DNA of 64,000 nucleotides from DAHUZL01 sp035533215. GTDB taxonomy: Bacteria; Chloroflexota; Dormibacteria; Aeolococcales; Bog-877. The translations under genes were made by a program, and so were the position numbers. The stretch is taken from assembly GCA_035533215.1 (NCBI GenBank), contig DATLUG010000001.1, positions 1 to 64,000 of the forward strand, written 5' to 3'. The stretch's first letter is position 1. The number at the start of each line of letters is the position of its first letter. This document shows positions 18,801 through 25,537 of the stretch, in pieces. The notes below the pieces were generated by a model, which saw nothing but the letters and a program-made list of their open reading frames with translations, did no database searches and was not told the DNA's origin.

Positions 18801-19190
18801 TCAGCCCGCCTCGCCCGCGACCAGCGCTTGGTAGCCGGCCGCATCGAGGAGGTCGTCGGGCCAACCGCCCTCGATCGCGAGCCGGATCAGCCAGCCGTCG
18901 GCCTGGGGCGACTGGTTGACCAGCTCCGGCGCGGACGCGACCTGCTCGTTGACCGCGGTCACCGACCCGCCGACCGGGGTGTACAGGTCGCTCGCCGCCT
19001 TCACGGACTCGACCGTGCCGAACCGGTCCCCAGCCACGAACCGGGCTCCCACGGTGGGGAGCTCGAGGAAGATCACGTCTCCCAGCTGCTGCTGAGCGTG
19101 CTCGGTGATGCCGACCACGGCGGCGCCCTCACCCTCGGCTCGGACCCACTCGTGGGTGCGGGTGAAGCTGGTCTCTCTGGGGTCGGGCAC
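18801..19190 (-). CDS. gcvH: Glycine cleavage system H protein
   Basis: Lipoyl-carrier protein of 129 residues that shuttles the aminomethyl group between P, T and L proteins. It shows the THEWVR N-terminal motif, VGITEHAQQQLGDVIFLELP, and the lipoylation site in GTVESVKAASDL (Lys modified). GSVTAVNE and the C-terminal NQSPQADGWLIRL are also present. The start is GTG 19190, supported by GGAGGA five bases upstream; the open frame extends much further but is not H-protein. Confidence 0.96.
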   Translation of the reverse strand: MPDPRETSFTRTHEWVRAEGEGAAVVGITEHAQQQLGDVIFLELPTVGARFVAGDRFGTVESVKAASDLYTPVGGSVTAVNEQVASAPELVNQSPQADGWLIRLAIEGGWPDDLLDAAGYQALVAGEAG

Positions 19191-19231
19191 GGGCTCCTCC
19201 TTGCGGTCCGGCGGCGGCTGGGCGCCCGAGG

Positions 19232-20326
19232 TCAGGCGGGCGGGCGCCGATAGAACGGTAGCGCGACCACCTGGGCCTCGGCCGGGCTGCCGCGCAGGTC
19301 GACCGCGCACGCCGAGCCGATGGTGGCGTGCTCCGGCTCGACCAGGGCGAGGGCGATCCCGCCGCCCACGGTGAAGCCGAACCCGCCGCTGGTGACCTCC
19401 CCGACCGGCCGGCCGGCCGCCAGCACCTGCTGGCCGTGGCGGGGGATGTGGCGCGGCCCCAGCCGGAGCCCCACCGCGTCCTGCCGCCGGGGCCTCGTGG
19501 CCAGCCGGGCCAGGGCCTCCCGGCCGATGAACGCCCCCTTGCCCAGCTTCACGGTCCAGCCGAGCCCGCAGGTGAAAGGGTCCAGGGTCTCGTCCATGTC
19601 CTGCCCGTAGAGCCGAAGGCCCGCCTCCAGCCGGAGCGTGTCGCGGGCACCCAGCCCCGCCGGCTCCAGGCCGCTGGGAGCGCCCGCGTCGATCAGGCGC
19701 CGCCAGAGCTCCACCGCCCGGTCCGCGTCGCAGTAGCACTCGAAGCCGTCCTCGCCGGTGTAGCCGGTCCGGGAGAGGCGCACCGGCACCCCCGCCACGG
19801 CGGCCTCCCGGTGGTGGTACGTGCGCAGAGCGAGGGGGTCCGTCCCGTCGGTCAGCGGGGCGAGGATCTCGGCCGCACGCGGGCCCTGGAGGGCGAGCAG
19901 GGCGGTGGCCGGCGACCGGTCCCAGAGCTCCACCCCGGCCGGCGGGAGCTGCTCCCGCATCCAGGCGAGGTCCGCGTCGTGGCGGCCGGCGTTGACGACG
20001 AGGAAGCAGCCGTCGTCGTCGCGGTAGACGAGGAGGTCGTCCACGATCCCGCCGTCCGGCCGGCACATCATGGTGTAGCAGGCAGCCCCGGGGCGCAGCC
20101 GCTCGACGTCGTTGGCGACCAGCCGCTGGACGTAGGCGAGGGCCCCCGGGCCCGTCACCGACACCTCGCCCATGTGGGAGACGTCGAAGAGGCCGGCGCG
20201 CTCGCGGACGGCGGCGTGCTCCTGGCGGATGCTGCCGTACTGGAGCGGCATGGCAAAGCCCCCGAACGCGACCAGGGTGGCGCCGAGCCGGAGGTGCTCG
20301 CCTTCGAGCGGGGTGTGTTGGAGCAT
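19232..20326 (-). CDS. gcvT: Glycine cleavage system T protein (aminomethyltransferase)
   Basis: Tetrahydrofolate-dependent aminomethyltransferase, 364 residues, normal size. Conserved features are FGGFAMPLQYGSIRQEH, GLFDVSHMGEVSV, ANDV, the folate-binding DDLLVYR, LALQGPRA, SRTGYTGEDGFE and LGARDTLRLEAGLRLYGQDM. The ATG at 20326 is the first gene of the operon. A TACACT hexamer ends eight bases before it, so the transcript may be leaderless. No glycine riboswitch-like pair of aptamers can fit between this start and the divergent gene's promoter. Confidence 0.96.
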   Translation of the reverse strand: MLQHTPLEGEHLRLGATLVAFGGFAMPLQYGSIRQEHAAVRERAGLFDVSHMGEVSVTGPGALAYVQRLVANDVERLRPGAACYTMMCRPDGGIVDDLLVYRDDDGCFLVVNAGRHDADLAWMREQLPPAGVELWDRSPATALLALQGPRAAEILAPLTDGTDPLALRTYHHREAAVAGVPVRLSRTGYTGEDGFECYCDADRAVELWRRLIDAGAPSGLEPAGLGARDTLRLEAGLRLYGQDMDETLDPFTCGLGWTVKLGKGAFIGREALARLATRPRRQDAVGLRLGPRHIPRHGQQVLAAGRPVGEVTSGGFGFTVGGGIALALVEPEHATIGSACAVDLRGSPAEAQVVALPFYRRPPA

Positions 20327-20334
20327 CCGCCGGA

Positions 20335-20340
20335 AGTGTA
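20335..20340 (-). promoter_or_regulatory. Putative -10 for leaderless gcvT operon transcript
   Basis: TACACT on the minus strand, eight bases before the gcvT ATG. That is the distance from a -10 hexamer to a start site, so transcription would begin at or next to the initiation codon. No Shine-Dalgarno is present between them. Confidence 0.4.
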
Positions 20341-20387
20341 GGTGGCATGGGCGACGGGGGCCGTCGACGGGGCAGGCGACGGGCGTC

Positions 20388-20396
20388 TGGTAGACT
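20388..20396 (+). promoter_or_regulatory. Putative extended -10 promoter of the secreted lysozyme-like gene
   Basis: TGG-TAGACT, matching the extended -10 pattern seen upstream of gyrB and the glycan-synthase fusion. It implies a GC-rich leader of about 100 bases before the ATG at 20505. I looked for a ydaO/c-di-AMP riboswitch in that leader, as often precedes such cell-wall enzymes, and could not confirm one. Confidence 0.4.
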
Positions 20397-20504
20397 CGCG
20401 GCGTCCGCGGTCCTCCCCTCCCACGGGGCTGGACCCCACGCCGGGCCAGCGCGGTTCCGGCCGGTCGCCCCCCATCGCGGCGATCCTCACCTGGAGCATC
20501 ACCC

Positions 20505-21212
20505 ATGAGATCCGAGCGCATCCGAGCGCGGGGGCGGTCCGCGTCCCGCGCCCGCCTGGGCGCCCTCGCCGTGGCCGCGGTCATGCTGATGACGGTGCTC
20601 CCCTGGGCGTCCACCCTCTCGGGATCGGCTGCGCGCCGCCACCTCTCCGGGCGGCGCCCGCCCCGCCCGCTGGTGCGAGGGCTGCCGTCGGCGGCCGGGA
20701 TGGACCAGCGCCGTCTCCCCCCCCGCGCGATGGCGTGGTCCCGGCGATTTGTGCAGTCGGTCCAGGTCGCCGTCCCCCACGGTCGTTCCCGCCGGCGCCT
20801 TCGCATCCACGTTCCGCGCACCCGTCCCGCCAGCTCCGCGGTCCGCCACACGGTCGCGGCCCTCCCCGCCGCGGGCGAACGGGCCCGGCCGGCAGCGCCC
20901 CCGCCGCGGGCCGCACCGCCGGGCCCGCGCGGGCGCCGGGTCTCGTCCGGGCCCGGGATCCGCTCGATCATCGCCGCCGCCGCCACTCGGCACCACGTCG
21001 CCCCCGGCTGGCTCCTCCGGGTGGCGGTCTGCGAGTCGGGCCTCGATCCCCTCGCCTACAACGCCGGCTCGGGGGCGAGCGGGCTGTTCCAGTTCATGCC
21101 CGGCACGTTCTACGGCAACGGCGGCCGCAACCTCTGGGATCCGGTCGAGCAGGCGGAGGTCGCGGCGACGATGTTCGCGGCGGGGGAATCGTCGGCCTGG
21201 GCCTGCGCCTGA
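20505..21212 (+). CDS. Secreted lysozyme-like (transglycosylase-fold) protein
   Basis: Predicted cell-wall-cleaving enzyme of 235 residues. A basic N-terminus and a hydrophobic stretch (about residues 18-40) form a signal peptide or anchor. A basic, Pro/Arg-rich linker of about 100 residues follows. The C-terminal domain (about 150-235) is of the SLT/resuscitation-factor type: IIAAAATRHHVAPGWLLRVAVCESGLDP with the presumed catalytic Glu in CESG, then GLFQFMPGTFYGNGG. It ends with AEVAATMFAAGESSAWAC. The last 103 bases overlap the convergent regulator gene on the other strand. Whether it is a true transglycosylase or an Rpf-like muralytic factor cannot be settled. Confidence 0.85.
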   Translation: MRSERIRARGRSASRARLGALAVAAVMLMTVLPWASTLSGSAARRHLSGRRPPRPLVRGLPSAAGMDQRRLPPRAMAWSRRFVQSVQVAVPHGRSRRRLRIHVPRTRPASSAVRHTVAALPAAGERARPAAPPPRAAPPGPRGRRVSSGPGIRSIIAAAATRHHVAPGWLLRVAVCESGLDPLAYNAGSGASGLFQFMPGTFYGNGGRNLWDPVEQAEVAATMFAAGESSAWACA

Positions 21213-21826
21213 GCCCGGTCCCGGCGCGCCGGGCGGTCCGGCGCCCCCCGCCCGGCTCGCAGGCGGCGCTGGTAGGTGCGAGCCTTGGCGCGTGACCCGC
21301 ACACCCGCATGGTGCACCAGATCCCGGAGCGGTTGCGCGAGCTGTCGTAGAAGGCATACCGGCAGGTGTCGGCCGGGCACGCCTTGAGACGGTCCCAGGT
21401 GCCGCGGGCCTGGGCCTCGTGGATGGCGGCGAGGACGGCCGCGGTGAGGGCGCTCACCCCGCGGCCAGCCGGCCTCAGCTCGACCGATCCCGCGGGGCTC
21501 GCCGCCGGCACCAGCTGCACCGCTCCCGCCACCGCGGCGAGACGCGTGGCCGCGGCGACCCCGGATGCGGCCCCGTTGTTGGCCAGCAGCAGCTGCCGGA
21601 GCGCTTCCCGCAGGGCCACCGCTCGCTCGCGATCGGCGCCGACCGGGGGACCGGCCGGCTGGAACCCGCGGACCGCGAGCCAGAGGCCGACCCGCTCCGC
21701 CGAGTCCAGCTCGTCGGTGCCGCCCTCCAGGTCCGCGGTGTTGACGAGCTCCTGGACGAGTCGGAGCGAGCCCGGAGCGTCCTCGCGTGTCTCGATGCCC
21801 ATCGCCTGCGTTGGTGACACTACCAT
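21110..21826 (-). CDS. CGNR zinc-finger (ABATE domain) transcriptional regulator
   Basis: Predicted DNA-binding regulator of 238 residues. The N-terminal ABATE-like domain has LRLVQELVNTADLEGGTDEL and a helical middle. The zf-CGNR domain reads ACPADTCRYAFYDSSRNRSGIWC, then CGSR and KARTYQRR, with four cysteines positioned to bind zinc; CGSR is a variant of CGNR. An Ala/Gln-rich tail follows. Possible starts are ATG 21865, 21826 and 21802. The first lies inside a palindromic promoter region, so 21826 is preferred. The palindromes immediately upstream suggest autoregulation (inference). Its 3' end overlaps the convergent lysozyme-like gene. Confidence 0.85.
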   Translation of the reverse strand: MVVSPTQAMGIETREDAPGSLRLVQELVNTADLEGGTDELDSAERVGLWLAVRGFQPAGPPVGADRERAVALREALRQLLLANNGAASGVAAATRLAAVAGAVQLVPAASPAGSVELRPAGRGVSALTAAVLAAIHEAQARGTWDRLKACPADTCRYAFYDSSRNRSGIWCTMRVCGSRAKARTYQRRLRAGRGAPDRPARRDRAQAQAQADDSPAANIVAATSACSTGSQRLRPPLP

Positions 21827-21841
21827 CGTAAGCCAATGATA

Positions 21842-21873
21842 GGTGAATTCACCAGTATAATGCATATATTGGT
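21842..21873. promoter_or_regulatory. AT-rich palindromic operator/promoter region
   Basis: An A+T-rich island in G+C-rich surroundings. GGTGAATTCACC (21842-21853) is a perfect 12-bp palindrome. It abuts a 23-bp imperfect palindrome (21851-21873) running from ACCAGTATA to TATATTGGT and centred on ATGCAT. The second palindrome contains TATACT reading toward the CGNR gene (minus, 21859-21854) and TATAAT reading the other way (plus, 21856-21861). Further TTGGTGA half-sites lie at about 21811 and 21869. The arrangement is what an operator overlapping a promoter would look like. Confidence 0.6.
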
Positions 21874-22484
21874 GATACCGATCCTGGCACCCGTTGCCCT
21901 CCGGGGCATGGTCACCTCCCCTGAGGGACGCTCGGCTGGTCGAAGGCGATCCCCTCCGATGTCCACGCTCGCGCGAGTCCAGGGCGGCGGGGTCGGTCGT
22001 GGCCACATCGGGGGGAGCCGGCTCGCGCCCCTGCATCGAGACCGCCCAGTGCCCCGATGTCGTCGGGACGGGCCTTGGTGAGGGGATCGACCCCGGTGAG
22101 CGCGATCGCCGTCGCATGCCGGCGGATCCTGGCCGACCGGCGAGCGCGGCTCGAACCGCCGGCGGTCTCCGGCTGGCTGCCGCAGTCGCCGTCAGCCGCG
22201 AGTCGGGTCGATCGTCGAAGCCCATCGGGGTCGGCGCGAGGGTGCGCCCTCGATTCCAGGATCACGGCGCTGCCGGGGGGTGATGCGGCGGGCGGCACGA
22301 CCGTGCGGCCGCACCGCTCCTCCCTCGTGGTCGGCACCACCTGCTTGTCGCACCCGGTCCCGGCGGAGGCCGGGGGGCGACGGCGTGCCGGTCCGCCCCG
22401 GGCCGTGACCGCACCTTGACCGGGGCGCGCCGGTGCCGCGACGGCCCCGTGTCGCCTCGGGCAGACAATCGGTGGTGGAGAACA
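21874..22484 (+). other. Intergenic region upstream of the diguanylate cyclase, no gene recognised
   Basis: About 610 bases between the divergent regulator and the cyclase. Open frames here have no recognisable domain, no convincing start signal and biased Arg/Pro/Gly content. It would have to contain the cyclase promoter. The only Shine-Dalgarno-like sequence is the GGAG just before 22485. Confidence 0.5.
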
Positions 22485-24116
22485 ATGGCAGGGCAGGACC
22501 GCCGCGATCGCGAGCCGTCCTGCCCAGCGCCCGCCCCGCGATCGCCGTCGGGGGAGCGGCGCCGTCGGCGCGTGATCGTCCCAGCCCCGACGCCGGATCC
22601 GGAGGGGGCCGACGACGCGCCGACGACGCGCTCGGGTCGGGCCCGCCGCGTCGCCCCGTTCGCGGCCGTGGCGGTGCTGGCGCAGCTCAGCGCGCTGCTG
22701 CCGCCCGGACCACGGCATCCCCTGGAGTACCTGGGCAGCGCCGGCCTCCTGCTCCTGACCGCCCTGCTGGTGGCGGTCAGCATCCGCTTGGGGCTGGGGC
22801 CGGTCCGGGTCGCCGCCATGCTCCTGTACACGGCGTCGTGGGCGCTGCTGACCGTGTCCGATGGCGGGGCCAACAGCCCGCTCGTCGCCGTGTCCTTGGT
22901 TCCGGTGCTGTGGGCGGCGGCCCACGAGCGGCCGTGGGTGTCCTGGACCGCGGTGGCCGGGGTGACGCTGGGGGTCGCCGCCGTGGCGGCAGCGCCGCCG
23001 GGGCCGGCCGCGGCGGACCTCCGCCGCCTCGTCGTCTGGGTGGCGGCCTGCGCATTCGCCTCGATCTCGACCCAAGCGGTGCGGCGTCGCCTCCTGGCCG
23101 CGATCGGCGAGCGCGACGAGCTCCTCCGTCAAGACCGTCTGCTGGCGGCAGCGCAGCGGGACCTCTACGCCCAGCGGCAGCCGACCGAGCTGCTCCGCAC
23201 CGCCTGCCGGCTGGCGGCCAGCATCGCCACGCCCCCCGGCTCGACCCCGCGCCGGGCAACCTACCTGAGGATCGCGGACGGGCAGGTCCGCGTCGAGGCC
23301 GCCTACGACACCGACGCTGCCCACGACCCGAGGAGCTGGCCGCTGTCGGACCACCCGTACCTCGCCACCATCCTCCATCTCGGCCAGGCGGTCGCGGGAC
23401 CACTCGACCCGGAGATCATGGGCCCGGCCCTGCGCGCCTACGCGCGGGCGACCGGGGTCACCCACGGGGCCTGGGTCCCGGTCGCCCCCAACGGCGAGCT
23501 CGACGGCGTGCTCACGGTGCTGAGTCGCGATGACGCGGTGTCGGACCAGCAGGTGCACCGGCTCGCGGCGCTGGCCCGGGTGCTGGAGCCGGCGCTGGGA
23601 AACGCCCTCACCAACGACCGCGTCGAGTCGGAGGCCCTCACCGATCCCCTCACCGGACTGCTCAACCGACGGGGCCTGGTCCGCGCGGTGTCCGAGCGAC
23701 GCCAGGTCCGCTCGGTCGCGGTCCTCTCGGTCGACGTCGACGGGCTGAAGCGCGTCAACGACACGAAGGGACACGCGGCCGGCGACACCCTCATCCTCAC
23801 CGTCGCCGGGGCGCTGGCGGAGCTGGTGCGGTCCGATGACGTCGCCGCCCGCGTCGGCGGCGACGAGTTCCTCGCCTGCCTCTTCGACGTGGGCGCCCCC
23901 GAGGCTCGGGTGGTGGCGACCCGCCTGGTGGAGGGGTTGAGCACCTCCGCCGCCTTCACCCTCGCCGCCCGCGTCAGCGTTGGGGTCGCCCTCGGGGGGG
24001 CGACCGAAGAGCTCGCGACCGTGGTCCCGCGTGCAGACGCGGCCATGTACGTCGCCAAGCGACGTGGCGGCAGCGGGATCGAGGTCGCCCCCCCGATGGC
24101 GGCCCGGACGGTCTGA
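22485..24116 (+). CDS. Membrane-bound diguanylate cyclase (GAF-like + GGDEF)
   Basis: Synthesises cyclic di-GMP from two GTP. The 543-residue protein has a basic N-terminus and about five to six hydrophobic helices (about residues 60-195). A short coiled segment follows, then a GAF-like sensory domain (about 215-375) and a GGDEF domain (about 380-535). The catalytic motif is intact (VGGDEF, about residue 456), and NDTKGHAAGD carries the substrate-binding Asn/Asp. An RxxD inhibitory site (RSDD) sits exactly five residues before GGDEF, so product feedback is expected. The ATG is supported by GGAG four bases upstream. It lies 1.4 kb from the end of a gene encoding a degenerate EAL domain. Confidence 0.93.
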   Translation: MAGQDRRDREPSCPAPAPRSPSGERRRRRVIVPAPTPDPEGADDAPTTRSGRARRVAPFAAVAVLAQLSALLPPGPRHPLEYLGSAGLLLLTALLVAVSIRLGLGPVRVAAMLLYTASWALLTVSDGGANSPLVAVSLVPVLWAAAHERPWVSWTAVAGVTLGVAAVAAAPPGPAAADLRRLVVWVAACAFASISTQAVRRRLLAAIGERDELLRQDRLLAAAQRDLYAQRQPTELLRTACRLAASIATPPGSTPRRATYLRIADGQVRVEAAYDTDAAHDPRSWPLSDHPYLATILHLGQAVAGPLDPEIMGPALRAYARATGVTHGAWVPVAPNGELDGVLTVLSRDDAVSDQQVHRLAALARVLEPALGNALTNDRVESEALTDPLTGLLNRRGLVRAVSERRQVRSVAVLSVDVDGLKRVNDTKGHAAGDTLILTVAGALAELVRSDDVAARVGGDEFLACLFDVGAPEARVVATRLVEGLSTSAAFTLAARVSVGVALGGATEELATVVPRADAAMYVAKRRGGSGIEVAPPMAARTV

Positions 24117-24700
24117 CCCGGGATCGGTGAGGAGGCCGGTCGGAGACCGGTCCGCCGGGCGGGTGGACCGACAGCCCGTGCCCTCGACGGCGGGGTGCTG
24201 GAGCCGCGGTCACGCCGCTCACGTCCACACGCGGACCCACCGCTCGCGGCAGCCAGACACCCACCCATGGCTCCGTCCCCATCCGGGCCACGGGCCGCCG
24301 TCATCCCCTTCGCCGGGCCGGTCCTGGCGGGAGCGCTGGTCGACCGCCTCGGACCCATCCGCCGCGTCGATGCGGCCGTGCGAGCGCCGCCGTCGCACCG
24401 CCGGCGGGCCGCTGGCGGCGCCGACGCAGCGGCTCCTGGCCGGGGGCCGTCACCTGTCCCACCTGCTGGTGCTGCGACAGGACGCCGCCGGACCGGGGCT
24501 GCGAGCGTGCTGGAGGGGGGCCGCGCCCATCCCGACAGCCTTGCGGGCCAGGCTCTCCCGCCGCTGGGCGCGGATCGCGACCGGCGATGGCGGCGGGGCC
24601 CCGACGCACCCGGCGGCGCGCTTCCGCACCTCGGCCAGGACGGCAGCCTCCGCGCCGCCGCGCGTCACCGCGAGCGTACCCAGCACGCTCGGACGCTCGC
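24117..24700 (+). other. Convergent intergenic region with weak coding character only
   Basis: About 580 bases between two convergent genes. A short stem (CCGGTC, three-base loop, GACCGG) at about 24136-24150 could end the cyclase transcript. A minus-strand stretch around 24450-24690 translates to a moderately helical sequence but lacks a start signal and any family resemblance. I see no supportable gene. Confidence 0.45.
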
Positions 24701-25276
24701 CTACTCCGCGGCGAGGAAGTCGAGCACCCGCTGGCGGAGGAGTGCGGCCGCGGCCGCGTCGTACGAAGGCAGCGAACTGTCGGCGAAGAGGTGTTGGTCG
24801 CCGGGGTAGAGGAACAGCTCCGCGTCCTCGGCCTCGTCGAGGAGTGCGCGGGCAGCGTCGAGGTCGCCCTCGCCGGCGAAGAACGGGTCGGCGTCCATCG
24901 CATGCACCTGAACCGGGACCCCGGCGGGCCATCCAGGACCGAACTCCGACACCGGGACACAGGCGTGGAACAGGAGCGCCGCCCGCGCTCCCGGCCGCGT
25001 CTGCGCCAGCTTCTGGGCCGGGAGAACACCCAGCGAGAAGCCGGCGTACACCAGCTCGGCGGCCAGCCCCTCGACCGCCCGCACGCCCCTCTCGATCACC
25101 TCGCCGAGTCCGATCTCCTTGGCGTGGCCCACCCCCTCGTCGACGGAGTCGAAGGTGCGGCCCTCGAACAGGTCGGGCGTGTGCACGGTGTGTCCGGCCC
25201 GGCGCACGTCATCGGCGAAGGCGACCACGCCCGGGGTCAGCCCCTGGGCGTGGTGGAACAGCACGATGTCAGCCAT
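24701..25276 (-). CDS. Dienelactone hydrolase family alpha/beta-hydrolase
   Basis: Small soluble alpha/beta-hydrolase of 191 residues, shorter than classic dienelactone hydrolases. It has FHHAQGLTPGVVAFADDVRRAGHTV, the nucleophile elbow GFSLG (Ser81 where classic DLH has Cys), a DADPFF acid region and GDQHLF with the catalytic His. It therefore has a plausible Ser-Asp-His triad. The substrate is unknown. GGGAG lies seven bases before the ATG, and a TACAGT hexamer about 45 bases upstream could be its -10. Confidence 0.88.
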   Translation of the reverse strand: MADIVLFHHAQGLTPGVVAFADDVRRAGHTVHTPDLFEGRTFDSVDEGVGHAKEIGLGEVIERGVRAVEGLAAELVYAGFSLGVLPAQKLAQTRPGARAALLFHACVPVSEFGPGWPAGVPVQVHAMDADPFFAGEGDLDAARALLDEAEDAELFLYPGDQHLFADSSLPSYDAAAAALLRQRVLDFLAAE

Positions 25277-25313
25277 CTCGATACTCCCGTCCTCGGCTGC
25301 GACGAGTGAATGA

Positions 25314-25520
25314 TCACGAACTGTACCGTGATCCGTTGGCGTCGATCAACACCCCGGACCGTGCCAGCCCCGACACCGTCGGGCTGAGCATCGCGATCCG
25401 CCTGCGGGCGCTCATCGTCGCCGCGCCGACGACCGCGGTCAGCGCCATCGCGTCGATGGCGACCGGCGCCAGGTGGACGCCGAACCCGACCCAGCCGATC
25501 ACCACCAGCGCCGCTGCCAT
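25314..25520 (-). CDS. Possible small membrane protein
   Basis: A 68-residue open frame directly after the large fusion gene on the same strand (17 bases). It encodes one or two hydrophobic segments (LVVIGWVGFGVHLAPVAID, then ALTAVVGAA) followed by a basic stretch (SARRRI) and a polar tail. The composition is unlike the neighbouring non-coding translations. The Shine-Dalgarno is weak and no family is recognised. If real, it would be cotranscribed with the glycan-synthase fusion and could be an accessory membrane subunit (inference). Confidence 0.35.
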   Translation of the reverse strand: MAAALVVIGWVGFGVHLAPVAIDAMALTAVVGAATMSARRRIAMLSPTVSGLARSGVLIDANGSRYSS

Positions 25521-25537
25521 CGCACGGCCGGGGCCCG

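Noticed and set aside
20397..20504. c-di-AMP (ydaO) riboswitch in the leader of the lysozyme-like gene
   Set aside because: The leader is about 100 bases and contains only a vague GGTTCC-type match; the expected paired elements are missing.
24260..24700. Short coding frame(s) in the gap after the diguanylate cyclase
   Set aside because: No start signal, no family resemblance, and typical GC-driven open frames on several strands.
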